A DNA stretch of 37,266 bases. It comes from CAMEGH01 sp964513905 (GTDB lineage: Bacteria > Patescibacteriota > Saccharimonadia > Saccharimonadales > Saccharimonadaceae). The notes under the pieces are model-generated. The model was not told the DNA's origin and did not search any database. It saw nothing but the letters and a program-made list of their open reading frames with translations. This document shows, one piece after another, positions 1 to 7,645 of this stretch; the first letter of the stretch is position 1, and each line of letters begins with the position of its first letter. The translations under genes and the position numbers were made by a program. The stretch lies in assembly GCA_964513905.1 (NCBI GenBank), contig CAZENS010000007.1, positions 1 through 37,266 on the forward strand, given 5' to 3'.

Positions 1-50
1 CCGATATATCGTGCAGAGACAGCTTACCGTTTGAGGCAAACTACCCACTT

Positions 51-470
51 ATGACATTTGCCGATGAATTTATTGATTTAAGCAGTAAAAATGAACTTAT
101 CGAAAAATACTTAATTAATAATTTCTGGTACCAGAAGGCAAATACGACGAAACGTGAAGAGATTTTAAAACGTGTACAGCACGCTAACGAAAATCTTCAA
201 ATTGTCTTAGATTTTATTGATAAAAAATATGACAAGCTTGGCATGAACTGTCTGCACACCTCAATCGCCGGTTCGTACATTTACTCTGACAAACCGGGTG
301 ATATCGACCTTGACGTCATAGTGAATGGATCTTTTTTCGACTACTCTTTTTTTAATGAAGGTGTCGAAATTCTTGAGTGGCTATATTTATCTTCTAACGA
401 TAGGCAGTCTGTGCGCCAGAGTCTTTACAGAAAAGATTTGTTAAAGACCAGACCCTTGAAGCGAAATTAA
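51..470 (+). pseudogene. N-terminal fragment of a nucleotidyltransferase-fold protein
   Basis: A 139-residue reading frame. Residues 74-88 show the nucleotidyltransferase signature: Gly-Ser at 74-75, then Asp84-Ile-Asp86-Leu-Asp88, the usual spacing between the GS turn and the metal-binding D-x-D pair. The segment before it is helical and charged. After about residue 112 the sequence turns basic and no longer looks like the family, and the frame stops without a substrate-binding domain, so I read it as a truncated or frameshifted copy. No convincing Shine-Dalgarno or promoter precedes the ATG, and the window edge lies 50 nt upstream. Family members include tRNA-modifying, antibiotic-modifying, oligonucleotide-synthase (CBASS-like) and MNT-type enzymes; this fragment cannot be placed among them. 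Confidence 0.4.
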
Positions 471-518
471 CATAACTACGAGAACGCCTCTCATTTAATG
501 ATAAGATAGCAGTCAGAC

Positions 519-857
519 ATGAACACACAACTCTTACGACTTGCCACCGTACCATTTGACTCTATTACATCCGGCGCATAAACAATCGAATCAAGACTTT
601 ATGATGAGAAACGCCAAACTATCCAACTTGGCGACACCGTTGTATTCACCAACCGAGAAAATACCGACCAGACTGTTTCCGTGAAAGTCGTTGGACTACT
701 TCGCTACGAAACATTTCACGATCTTTTCGCACATAACAGCACAGTAAAGTTTGGCGGTGAGAGTGTCGAATGGCTTGAAAGCCAAATCAACGAGTACTGC
801 TCCATTGACCAGCAGAAAAAGAACGGTGTCATTGGCATCAAATTCGAGCTGGCATAG
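519..857 (+). pseudogene. ASCH-domain protein broken by an in-frame TAA
   Basis: From ATG 519 to TAG 855-857 one frame reads as a complete 112-residue ASCH protein (a PUA-like RNA-binding fold) apart from a TAA at 579-581. The start reads MNTQLLRLATVPFDSITSGA; after the stop come T-I-E-S-R-L-Y-D-E-K-R and G-D-T-V-V-F-T-N, the hallmark ASCH blocks. Families of this type normally have Lys between the Gly/Ala and the T-I-E, so a single AAA-to-TAA change explains the lesion. The C-terminus ends in the normal G-V-I-G-I-K-F block. All other genes here use TAA as a real stop, so recoding is unlikely. It sits beside another broken ORF, consistent with a decaying accessory patch. Confidence 0.65.
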
Positions 858-1019
858 CTGCATTTACCTCTATACTCTCGAACATGGAGCGCCTCGGCGT
901 TCACGTCATCAAGGTCGAGAAGCGGTAGGGTAATTAACAAGGGAGAGCGCACTCCTTAGCAGGGGAAATCCGCTTGAATAATGCGAGTGACTTGGTCTGA
1001 TGTCACTGATATCAGCCTA

Positions 1020-1048
1020 AGGTACCGGACAACTGGCCTGTTTTTCTT
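1020..1048 (+). terminator. Possible rho-independent terminator
   Basis: AGG and CCGG pair with CTGG and CCT around an ACAA tetraloop, with a two-base TA bulge, followed by GTTTTTCTTT. It would end transcription from the decayed region and insulate the gene at 1185. The stem is short and bulged, so this is moderate support only. Confidence 0.4.
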
Positions 1049-1170
1049 TGGAAATTATATTACACCACAATAAGTTCGGTAATCATCCTGGAGCCCCTGC
1101 CGCATAAGCCTCTCTTTTGGAGTGGTTTTTTATTACCGTAACACAGATAGCTAACTATAGATTTTTTTGC

Positions 1171-1176
1171 TATAAT
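1171..1176 (+). promoter_or_regulatory. -10 box giving a leaderless transcript
   Basis: Perfect TATAAT, eight nt before the ATG at 1185. Transcription would begin within a base or two of the start codon. No Shine-Dalgarno lies between them and no strong -35 is visible. Confidence 0.6.
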
Positions 1177-1184
1177 ATACAACT

Positions 1185-1802
1185 ATGAAATCATTGAGTC
1201 TTTCCGTTCCACGAGTTTTAATTTTAGTAGGCACACCAGGTGCTGGAAAAACATACTTTGCTGAAAAATTTTCTGAAATGTTTTCGGCGCCCATCATTAA
1301 TCAAGAGGTAATTCGCGCCACACTGACCGAAAATCAGCAGTACACCGCAACGGAGGATAGACAAGTAGCTGCTATTTCTCAGTTAATGCTTGATCAGTTC
1401 CTGCGAACAAATAAAACCTTTCTGTATGAAGGCGGTCTTGAGGCACGATCTGCTCGTACGAATTTAATAAAACATATTCGAACTGCAGGCTACGAGCCGA
1501 TGATTATATGGGTTCAAACAGAGCAAAATACCGCCAAGCAACGTGCAGTAAAGGGGGTAAGAGGTCATACAAACCAACTTATATCCGAAAATCGCTACGA
1601 ACAGTTGGTACAAAAGTTCACTCCGCCAAATGAATCAGAAAAACCAGTGGTTATTAGTGGTAAACACACCTATGCCTCACAGGCAAAAATTGTACTAAAG
1701 CGCCTAGCAGACTCACGGCAAAAAGAACAGGGGACTGCGTCTATACAAGTTCCCGAAAGAGCAACTCGCAAGCCAGGCAATATAACAGTAAAGCACTCTT
1801 AG
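1185..1802 (+). CDS. P-loop kinase, AAA_33/zeta-toxin-like
   Basis: 205 residues. Walker A is G-T-P-G-A-G-K-T at 16-23 after a hydrophobic strand, typical of small nucleoside or polynucleotide kinases (AAA_33 and zeta-toxin clan). A mid-protein block with Y-E-G-G-L-E-A-R-S-A-R and a later strand followed by Q-R-A-V-K-G resemble the substrate-side and lid regions of these kinases; the substrate cannot be told. The last 30 residues are basic and low in complexity. The ATG follows a TATAAT by eight nt with no ribosome-binding site, so it is probably translated leaderless. The stop is four nt before the metallopeptidase start, so the two are likely co-transcribed. No antitoxin-like partner is next to it, which weakens a toxin reading. 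Confidence 0.7.
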   Translation: MKSLSLSVPRVLILVGTPGAGKTYFAEKFSEMFSAPIINQEVIRATLTENQQYTATEDRQVAAISQLMLDQFLRTNKTFLYEGGLEARSARTNLIKHIRTAGYEPMIIWVQTEQNTAKQRAVKGVRGHTNQLISENRYEQLVQKFTPPNESEKPVVISGKHTYASQAKIVLKRLADSRQKEQGTASIQVPERATRKPGNITVKHS

Positions 1803-1806
1803 TCGC

Positions 1807-2502
1807 GTGGCAGTAAAATCTTTTACCGATAAAGAGTTCGGTGAAATTGATATATATTACATAAAAACAGCTCGTCATATTAAGATTGGCCTGCATGTAA
1901 CTGGAAAACTTCGGGCAACGGCACCCCTGCGCACACCAAAGATGTTGATACGACAACTTGTAAATACGTCCCGGCCTTCGATTAGACGAATGCTCGAGGA
2001 TCAAACGAGTAACGCTACATATTCGAATGGTGATCGTATCGGAAAAAGACACGCACTGCTTGTAACAACCGGTGCAGCTACTTCAATAAAACGAGAAAAA
2101 AGTACTATCCACCTCACGTTAGCTTCAGGCAAATCTGCATCAGATAGAGATGTGCAGCAAATGATCAGACCAGAAGTGATAAAAGCACTACGAAAAGAGG
2201 CGAAGGAATATCTACCCCAACGACTAGCACTTCTGTCTGAAAAACTTGGCTACTCATATATAAAGGTAAAACTATCGCACGCAAGTACACGCTGGGGAAG
2301 CTGTAGCAGTAGCGGAACTATCAGCCTTAATATAGCTTTAATGAAATTACCGTTTAACTTAATAGATTACGTCATTATTCATGAGCTTTGTCACACGAAA
2401 GAGTTAAATCACAGCGATCGTTTTTGGAAACTCGTAGAGGAAGCCGATCAAGATTACAGGAAACATATGTCTGCACTGAAAAGTCATAGTCCAACTATTT
2501 AA
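1807..2502 (+). CDS. YgjP/WLM-type zinc metallopeptidase (DUF45)
   Basis: 231 residues with a GTG start four nt after the preceding stop. The C-terminal third carries the YgjP-family hallmark: R-W-G-S-C, then I-S-L-N, then H192-E-L-C-H196 with a third ligand at H202 in N-H-S-D-R-F-W. The N-terminal half is the usual beta-rich family domain containing V-K-S-F and related strands. YgjP-like proteins are predicted soluble zinc-dependent peptidases, and related WLM domains are linked to DNA-protein crosslink or ubiquitin-like processing in eukaryotes; the bacterial substrate is unknown. Coupling to the P-loop kinase at 1185 is implied by spacing. There is no signal peptide, so it is expected in the cytoplasm. 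Confidence 0.85.
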   Translation: MAVKSFTDKEFGEIDIYYIKTARHIKIGLHVTGKLRATAPLRTPKMLIRQLVNTSRPSIRRMLEDQTSNATYSNGDRIGKRHALLVTTGAATSIKREKSTIHLTLASGKSASDRDVQQMIRPEVIKALRKEAKEYLPQRLALLSEKLGYSYIKVKLSHASTRWGSCSSSGTISLNIALMKLPFNLIDYVIIHELCHTKELNHSDRFWKLVEEADQDYRKHMSALKSHSPTI

Positions 2503-2536
2503 AAACCGTAAGCTTTATCGTATACTGGACGTAACG

Positions 2537-4195
2537 ATGGGCAAATCAGCAAAAGATCCGAACAGGAGAAAGGCGCGGACAGATTTATGGATGCGAATTG
2601 CAAACCTATTCTTTCCTTTGTTTATTATCCATCAGGGATTTTTGGTAAAATTTGGTGCGCTAAACCAAGCAAAGTACGTAAGTGACTACATCTTTTTTCC
2701 GCTGGCAGCGCTACTTGTATTACTAACCGTATATAATACGCTAGCGCCAGTCAAAGAGGGTGTAATGAAGTATGTCCGCACATATGGACTGCAGCTTCTA
2801 GCGCTCACTTTAGTTTTTACAACATACGGTTTCGCATCTCCACTTACTCCATGTTTTGTATTGATGCTTTTTGATGCCTATAGAATACTCGGGCTGCGCG
2901 GGCTCACATTTAGTGCGTTAATTATGGCAGTATTTTCTGCCGCAGATGTGTACCAGACTGTTTCACTCCATATCCCAAGTACTTCAAGTGTATTCCTCTT
3001 CACGGGTGCTGCGGCTTTCTTGGCTGCTGTACTGTTTATAATTGTAAAAATTCAGATTGTACGACAAGAAGTGCTAGAATACAGCCGTGCACAGGCAGAA
3101 ACTGAGCGGTATCGTATTACGACACTGATGAATAACCTTAGCCAGGGTGTTTTGAGTATCGACAAAAAGGGAATCATCCGCACCTATAACGCAGCAACGC
3201 TCAATATCCTTGATACGAACGATACACTCAGCGGTAAACATATTGATGAAATACTTCACGTAAAAGACGATGCCGGCAATCGCGTTAATGTATTTGAATT
3301 GATGCGTCGAGATAGGTACTACTATGTGCGAGATGATTTATTCTACCACTATAGTGACGATGTCATCCGCCTGGAGGTTTCGATTACACCAATTCGCGCC
3401 GGCAATACTACAGAAGATGACGAGTCTGGAATATCAAAAGGCTTTCTTGTGCTGCTTCGGGATATTACAAAACAAAAAAATCTTGATGAAGAGCGTGACG
3501 AATTTATTAGTGTTGTGAGCCATGAATTGCGGACACCACTGACAATTGCAGAAGGTACACTCGATAACATGAAAATATTATACGAAAAAAATCTTGCAAC
3601 GGTTGAAAGGGTCAAGCCTGCGCTAGAGGCCGCGCATGAGCAAATAATCTTTCTAGCGCGCATGGTAAACGACCTTAGTACCCTTTCTCGCGCCGAACGA
3701 GGCGTGGCCGATTCACCAGAAGACATAAATATCAATGAACTCTGCGATTCGCTTTATGTCGAGTACTCGCAACAAGCCACCGAAATCGGACTATCCTTTA
3801 ATCTGGATGTAAAGCCCCAGATCGGCAGCGTTCATACAAGCCGACTGTATCTTGTTGAGTTGCTTCAAAATTTTATTACGAACGCCATTAAGTACACAAA
3901 AGAGGGTAGCATTACAATTCGTGCTGAAGTCAAAAAAGAGATGGTCGTTTTATCAGTTATCGACACTGGAATTGGCATGAGTAAAACCGACCAAAAGAAG
4001 ATATACGATAAGTTCTATCGCAGTGAGGATTATCGCACTCGCGAAAGTCGAGGAACAGGGCTAGGACTTTACGTTGCGAGTAAGCTTGCACGCAAGATAG
4101 ACACAAAGATCGAACTAAAAAGTAGGCTAAACCACGGATCAACTTTTAGTATTGCGCTGCCGCTCGCTAAGCCAGAAGCAACGTCAAAAAAGTAA
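2537..4195 (+). CDS. Membrane sensor histidine kinase with PAS domain (orphan)
   Basis: 552 residues. About six hydrophobic segments lie between residues 20 and 175, followed by a short helix and a PAS-like domain (about 185-320, starting I-T-T-L-M-N-N-L-S-Q-G-V). The HisKA box has phospho-acceptor H329 in V-V-S-H-E-L-R-T-P-L. The HATPase_c domain has an N box (N-F-I-T-N-A-I-K-Y), D-T-G-I-G-M and G-T-G-L-G-L-Y. It would autophosphorylate on His in response to a membrane or PAS-bound signal. No response regulator is adjacent, so its partner lies elsewhere, possibly the OmpR-type regulator at 29253. A TATACT -10 box at 2521-2526 lies ten nt before the ATG without a Shine-Dalgarno. It ends seven nt before the convergent glycosyltransferase. 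Confidence 0.9.
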   Translation: MGKSAKDPNRRKARTDLWMRIANLFFPLFIIHQGFLVKFGALNQAKYVSDYIFFPLAALLVLLTVYNTLAPVKEGVMKYVRTYGLQLLALTLVFTTYGFASPLTPCFVLMLFDAYRILGLRGLTFSALIMAVFSAADVYQTVSLHIPSTSSVFLFTGAAAFLAAVLFIIVKIQIVRQEVLEYSRAQAETERYRITTLMNNLSQGVLSIDKKGIIRTYNAATLNILDTNDTLSGKHIDEILHVKDDAGNRVNVFELMRRDRYYYVRDDLFYHYSDDVIRLEVSITPIRAGNTTEDDESGISKGFLVLLRDITKQKNLDEERDEFISVVSHELRTPLTIAEGTLDNMKILYEKNLATVERVKPALEAAHEQIIFLARMVNDLSTLSRAERGVADSPEDININELCDSLYVEYSQQATEIGLSFNLDVKPQIGSVHTSRLYLVELLQNFITNAIKYTKEGSITIRAEVKKEMVVLSVIDTGIGMSKTDQKKIYDKFYRSEDYRTRESRGTGLGLYVASKLARKIDTKIELKSRLNHGSTFSIALPLAKPEATSKK

Positions 4196-4202
4196 GAACT
4201 TT

Positions 4203-5330
4203 TTATGGTCTGCGAATAGGTAGGCGAGATATTTCTCGCCCTTTCCATGTAACAGTATGAAGTGAATATTTTAGGGCGCTGACGATAAGTAGCCAAATAT
4301 CAATTGCTAAGATGGCGGGATACAAAAGCGCACCAAAAGCAGCACCTTTCGTCCATACGACCCTCAAGTAAACATAGTATGTTGTATAGCAAGCGGAAAT
4401 TACAAGGGCGCCCAATAGCCTAAAGAAGATACTGTCCGTAAAGAGGGTGAAGATAGGAGCAGCGAGCATGGTAATAAGGATACTTGCGGACACAAAAGTC
4501 TTTACATAAGAATTCTGCAAGGAGGGAAAGCGAAGTCGAATGCCAGTTTCGACCTGAGATGATAATAGTTTTTCGTATGATACGCCAAGTAAATCATAGC
4601 TAATTAAAAATCTATAAGAATGTTGCGTGGCAAAGTGAGTGGCAATTGCCGTCTCTGGTTCAGGATCTGACTTAAACTGTTCAAAGCTGCCAATTTCAGA
4701 AAGAAAGCGACGCCTATCAATCATCCACAGGCTACTTGCTGCAATCGGACGTTTAGATGTATGTCTAATCAACTTCCAAAAATAACGAAACGGCGCGAAT
4801 AGCACACTTGTGCGAAATGTATTTAACCGAAGCGGCAACACGGATACCATGCCTATTTTTGCTGCCTGGGCGTACGCAACCAATTGCCCAATCGTGTCCG
4901 GCTTAATGATCGTATCGACATCCATAAAAATAACATAGGTTCCACTCGATTCTCGAAGAAGATCCGCTAGGGCATTATTTTTACCCAACCAGCCCTCTTT
5001 CAGCTCCGAGCCTTCCACGAACCGCACGCCATCTCGTGCAAATGACTTAATTAAGCTCGATGTTCCGTCCATCGAGCTGTCATCACATACAACTATCTCC
5101 ATTTTTGGATAACTACTTGAAAGAACGTTCTCCAGGCATCTGGTCATAGCGTGGCGCTCATTACGGGCGGGGATACAAACGGTAACGCTCGGAAGGTCGT
5201 ATAGCATTCCGGCGGCACTTATCTTTTTACGGCGATGAAATAACTTTATTGATCGCACTAGTCGACACAAGGCAGTAATGGCCAGCGCTAAACACACTCC
5301 GTTTACTATTGCTACTGCCCATACAAACAT
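4203..5330 (-). CDS. Membrane family 2 glycosyltransferase
   Basis: 375 residues from the ATG at 5330. An N-terminal membrane helix is followed by a GT-A domain: V-C-I-P-A-R-N-E, then D-D-S-S-M-D-G-T, W-L-G-K-N-N-A-L and the metal-binding M-D-V-D-T. At least three hydrophobic segments close the protein. The W-L-G-K-x-x-A-L block and layout resemble the CrtQ/HpnI-like branch that glycosylates lipids, so a lipid-linked or envelope sugar acceptor is likely, but the donor and acceptor are not predictable. A longer frame opens at 5363, but a TACAAT -10 box (complement of 5337-5342) lies six nt before the 5330 ATG. The upstream start would fall outside the transcript. Confidence 0.85.
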   Translation of the reverse strand: MFVWAVAIVNGVCLALAITALCRLVRSIKLFHRRKKISAAGMLYDLPSVTVCIPARNERHAMTRCLENVLSSSYPKMEIVVCDDSSMDGTSSLIKSFARDGVRFVEGSELKEGWLGKNNALADLLRESSGTYVIFMDVDTIIKPDTIGQLVAYAQAAKIGMVSVLPLRLNTFRTSVLFAPFRYFWKLIRHTSKRPIAASSLWMIDRRRFLSEIGSFEQFKSDPEPETAIATHFATQHSYRFLISYDLLGVSYEKLLSSQVETGIRLRFPSLQNSYVKTFVSASILITMLAAPIFTLFTDSIFFRLLGALVISACYTTYYVYLRVVWTKGAAFGALLYPAILAIDIWLLIVSALKYSLHTVTWKGREISRLPIRRP

Positions 5331-5336
5331 AAGCTT

Positions 5337-5342
5337 ATTGTA
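5337..5342 (-). promoter_or_regulatory. -10 box of the glycosyltransferase gene
   Basis: TACAAT on the minus strand, six nt before the ATG at 5330, placing transcription start at or next to the start codon. It is divergent from, and overlaps the spacing of, the secE promoter whose -35 begins at 5350. Confidence 0.5.
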
Positions 5343-5349
5343 GCATAGC

Positions 5350-5378
5350 TTGACACCGTACAAACCAAGCGGTATACT
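5350..5378 (+). promoter_or_regulatory. secE-nusG promoter
   Basis: TTGACA at 5350-5355, a 17-bp spacer, then TATACT at 5373-5378. This is one of the best sigma-70-type promoters in the window and fits an essential, highly expressed operon. Predicted start of transcription is near 5385, just before a stable hairpin. Confidence 0.8.
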
Positions 5379-5388
5379 AGCACTTGAC

Positions 5389-5407
5389 AGTCTGCAGAAA
5401 GCAGACT
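5389..5407 (+). promoter_or_regulatory. Leader hairpin upstream of secE
   Basis: AGTCTGC (5389-5395), loop AGAAA, GCAGACT (5401-5407): a perfect 7-bp stem at the very 5' end of the predicted secE-nusG transcript. No U-run follows, so it is not a terminator. It may stabilise the 5' end or bind a regulator. Confidence 0.5.
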
Positions 5408-5428
5408 ATTTAAATTGGGAGATTTCTT

Positions 5429-5845
5429 GTGGCAGAAGGTAAGAAAAAAAAGACTTCAACAGTTCGAACCCGAGTTGTAAGTTCCGACGATGCGTCGTCT
5501 TCTAAAATAAAAAAAGAGCGAAACACAACAAAAAAGAAAGGTAACGCCAAGGCAAAGACTGCACCAAAGGTTGAGCAATCAGCTGCTGTAAAGCCAGAAA
5601 AAAAGAACGTTTCATTAAAAGACAAAATTAAGAGTCGCCAAACCAAGAAAAAGCCAGCGACAAATACAAAAAATGTTGGCTACTTTAAGGGGGCGTGGCA
5701 CGAGCTTCGACAAGTACGGTGGCCAAACCGAAAAGCAACCTGGGGATTAACACTTGCAGTAATTCTATACTCTGCATTTTTTGTAGTGCTAGTATTACTC
5801 TTGGATGCTGGATTTAAATATTTATTTGATTTTATTATAAAGTAA
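5429..5845 (+). CDS. secE: Preprotein translocase subunit SecE, with long basic N-terminus
   Basis: 138 residues. The last ~58 are a canonical SecE: an amphipathic segment with H-E-L-R-Q-V-R-W-P-N and one membrane helix (about residues 107-132). The first ~80 are Lys/Ala/Ser-rich and low in complexity, an extension not found in the ~60-residue short SecE type. SecE clamps SecY in the SecYEG protein-export channel of the inner membrane. The start is GTG at 5429, preceded by GGGAG at 5417-5421. It is first in an operon with nusG, as in most bacteria, under a strong promoter and a hairpin leader. The basic tail could contact ribosome or lipid; that is conjecture. Confidence 0.92.
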   Translation: MAEGKKKKTSTVRTRVVSSDDASSSKIKKERNTTKKKGNAKAKTAPKVEQSAAVKPEKKNVSLKDKIKSRQTKKKPATNTKNVGYFKGAWHELRQVRWPNRKATWGLTLAVILYSAFFVVLVLLLDAGFKYLFDFIIK

Positions 5846-5860
5846 GGAAACACTTATATT

Positions 5861-6406
5861 ATGGCACGAAAACGATACGACTCAACCCGACAATGGTACG
5901 CAGTGCATACCTATAGCGGATACGAAGATAAGGTTGCAGATAGCATTCGACAACGCATAAATGCAGTTGATATGGCTGATAAAATCTTCGACGTCCTTGT
6001 ACCAAAGGAAAAACAAATTGAAATTAAAAACAGCAAACGCAAAGTTGTTGATCGAAAAATCTTCCAGGGCTATTGTCTTGTTGAGATGAAGCTGACTGAA
6101 GAAACATGGTATATCGTTCGAAATACTCCCGGCGTAACTGGTTTTGTTGGCAGTGGCACGGAACCGACTCCAGTGTCTGATGCAGAAATCAAGAAAATCA
6201 AGAAGCGCATGGGCGTTGAGGAGCCAAAGCACCAAATCGATCTGTCTGAAGGTGAGGTTGTTTCGATCATTGACGGCCCATTCAAAGGTTTCGATGGCAC
6301 TGTTTCTGAAATTGACACCGTTAAGGGTAAGGTAAAGGTTATGGTGAGTATGTTCGGCCGCGACACACCAGTTGAGCTTGACGCGCTGCAGGTGAATAAG
6401 GTTTAG
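5861..6406 (+). CDS. nusG: Transcription termination/antitermination protein NusG
   Basis: 181 residues, the usual length. The NGN domain begins R-Q-W-Y-A-V-H-T-Y-S-G-Y-E and includes G-Y-C-L-V-E-M and T-P-G-V-T-G-F-V-G. The KOW domain has G-P-F-K-G-F-D-G-T-V. NusG binds the RNA polymerase clamp, suppresses pausing, and couples polymerase to Rho or the ribosome through KOW. It sits 15 nt after secE with TAAGGAAA at the secE stop as ribosome-binding site, and a strong hairpin terminator follows. Confidence 0.97.
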   Translation: MARKRYDSTRQWYAVHTYSGYEDKVADSIRQRINAVDMADKIFDVLVPKEKQIEIKNSKRKVVDRKIFQGYCLVEMKLTEETWYIVRNTPGVTGFVGSGTEPTPVSDAEIKKIKKRMGVEEPKHQIDLSEGEVVSIIDGPFKGFDGTVSEIDTVKGKVKVMVSMFGRDTPVELDALQVNKV

Positions 6407-6427
6407 GTTTTCTAGCTTATTTATAAT

Positions 6428-6460
6428 AGTCACCCTACTAATCGGGTGGCTATTTTATTT
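6428..6460 (+). terminator. Terminator of secE-nusG
   Basis: AGTCACCC and GGGTGGCT form an 8-bp stem (one G-U pair) around an 8-nt loop, followed by ATTTTATTTTT. It abuts the stop codon of the convergent membrane-protein gene. Confidence 0.8.
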
Positions 6461-7039
6461 TTAGAAAATATCTTTATAGGAAAGATGCCAGACTTTTACG
6501 AGCAAGTACTGAAAAATAAAAAGTACTACTGACAAGATTGCACAGCCGTAAATCAAAAAACTTGGTAAATTATAGACTATGTCCTTGTCAAATCCGAACA
6601 ACCCTACAAGCGTAACTGCAAACAGTAAACATGCGCTAATTATCTTTATGCGCAACATCGAATCGTGACTCCGCTTCATACTACTATTATCGATAATCCA
6701 TCTTGGAATTCGTTGAAAATATTGGCCGATAAAATAGGGCAACAATAAGACAATCACAGCTACGCTAAGCACGATAGGTACGCTAAGAAGTACGCTCCAC
6801 AAAAATCCACTCGATTGCCCCTTTGTACCTTCAGCCTGCATTACGCTAGCATGTACTGTATCTGTAGAAACGCCATCTTTAAGTATGAACTGCGATACAC
6901 CTAAAAGCATAATCAGTATAAAAAACGCCCAACCAAATAGTAAAAAATAATAGCCAAGACCGCCAATATAATTGGTAGCTACTACTTTTTTTGATATTTT
7001 TTTACCAAAAACACGCCGCTGTTTGCTTGATTTCTTCAT
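6461..7039 (-). CDS. Four-helix membrane protein, unknown function
   Basis: 192 residues I do not recognise. The N-terminus is strongly basic (K-K-S-S-K-Q-R-R). Hydrophobic helices lie at about 28-50, 82-105, 130-150 and 160-182, with an external-type loop rich in Ser/Thr/Gly between the first two. No enzymatic motif is seen. A TATACT -10 box (complement of 7049-7054) is nine nt before the ATG, with AAAGGA close to the start, so the leader would be very short. It is inserted between nusG and rplK on the opposite strand and splits the ancestral ribosomal-protein cluster. Confidence 0.75.
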   Translation of the reverse strand: MKKSSKQRRVFGKKISKKVVATNYIGGLGYYFLLFGWAFFILIMLLGVSQFILKDGVSTDTVHASVMQAEGTKGQSSGFLWSVLLSVPIVLSVAVIVLLLPYFIGQYFQRIPRWIIDNSSMKRSHDSMLRIKIISACLLFAVTLVGLFGFDKDIVYNLPSFLIYGCAILSVVLFIFQYLLVKVWHLSYKDIF

Positions 7040-7094
7040 TCATCCTTTAGTATAACAAGCAAGGCTTATGTTTGCATATAGAACAAAGATTTAG

Positions 7095-7100
7095 TATAAT
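7095..7100 (+). promoter_or_regulatory. -10 box of rplK
   Basis: TATAAT followed by a ~50-nt leader containing ACTCT and AGAGT, a 5-bp inverted repeat at about 7116-7134, and AAGAAGGAAT as ribosome-binding site. It lies inside an upstream in-frame extension of rplK, which is why the start at 7156 is chosen. Confidence 0.6.
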
Positions 7101-7155
7101 ACCAACTGTTACGCACTCTGGTAAAACTAGAGTAAAAAGAAGGAATAAGTTAATT

Positions 7156-7581
7156 ATGGCAAAAAAAGTTATTGGTAGCCTTAAGCTACGAATTCCAGCT
7201 GGTCGTGCAACTGCAGGCCCTCCAGTTGGTTCAACATTGGGTCAGCGTGGCTTGAATATGATGGATTTCATTAATCCATTCAACGAAGCTACGAAAGACA
7301 TGATGGGCAAGGACGTAATCGTTCATATGAAGATTTACGAAGATCGATCATTTGACTGGAAGAGTCTAGGCCAGCCTGTTGATGATGCAATTCGTGAAAA
7401 AATTGGCATCAAAAAGGGAAGTGGTAAGCCACACACAGATAAGGTTGGTAAGATTACTCGTGCGCAACTTGCTGAAATCGCTGAGATGAAAAAAGATCAG
7501 CTTAATGCAATCGACGAAGAAGGTCGTATCAAAATTATCGCAGGCAGCGCTCGCTCTATGGGTGTTGAAGTCGTGGACTAA
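7156..7581 (+). CDS. rplK: 50S ribosomal protein L11
   Basis: 141 residues, normal length, starting MAKKVIGSLKLRIPAGRATA and including the L11 signature G-P-P-V-G-S-T-L-G-Q-R-G. L11 binds 23S rRNA at the GTPase-associated centre and supports factor-dependent GTP hydrolysis and (p)ppGpp sensing. A longer in-frame start at 7072 is rejected because it precedes the -10 box at 7095 and adds residues foreign to L11. Unlike most bacteria, it stands alone: a strong bidirectional terminator and the minus-strand rpf gene separate it from rplA. Confidence 0.97.
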   Translation: MAKKVIGSLKLRIPAGRATAGPPVGSTLGQRGLNMMDFINPFNEATKDMMGKDVIVHMKIYEDRSFDWKSLGQPVDDAIREKIGIKKGSGKPHTDKVGKITRAQLAEIAEMKKDQLNAIDEEGRIKIIAGSARSMGVEVVD

Positions 7582-7594
7582 ATCTTTGCTCAAT

Positions 7595-7628
7595 AAAAGA
7601 GTATCGCCTTAATCGCGATACTTTTTTA
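7595..7628. terminator. Bidirectional terminator between rplK and rpf
   Basis: AGTATCGC (7600-7607) and GCGATACT (7615-7622), a perfect 8-bp stem with a 7-nt loop. T-rich tracts flank both sides (CTTTTTT on the plus strand, CTCTTTTATTG on the minus), so it can serve both converging genes. Confidence 0.85.
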
Positions 7629-7645
7629 TTTATGTTAATTACTAA

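Larger units (their letters stand above)
858..1184. other. Gene-poor stretch with possible gene remnants
   Basis: No intact gene is seen. A short frame at 839-928, overlapping the ASCH pseudogene end, reads like a protein C-terminus (it contains S-N-M-E-R-L-G-V-H-V-I-K-V) but has no start and I do not recognise it. A hairpin at 994-1017 (GGTCTGAT with ATCAGCC, one bulge) precedes the terminator-like hairpin at 1020-1048. The last 15 nt hold the promoter of the next gene. Confidence 0.4.

Noticed and set aside
579..581. TAA in the ASCH frame as a recoded sense codon.
   Set aside because: TAA ends many intact genes in this window, so recoding is not credible.
939..1000. tRNA-like sequence (GGGAGAGCGC, a CTCC/GGGG stem, TTGAATA).
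   Set aside because: No D-stem partner, no acceptor stem and a T-loop with a missing base; not a tRNA gene.
1055..1126. Minus-strand short frame that reads like a protein C-terminus (contains L-M-R-Q-G-L-Q-D-D-Y).
   Set aside because: Only about 23 codons with stops directly upstream and no recognised family; cannot be supported as a gene.
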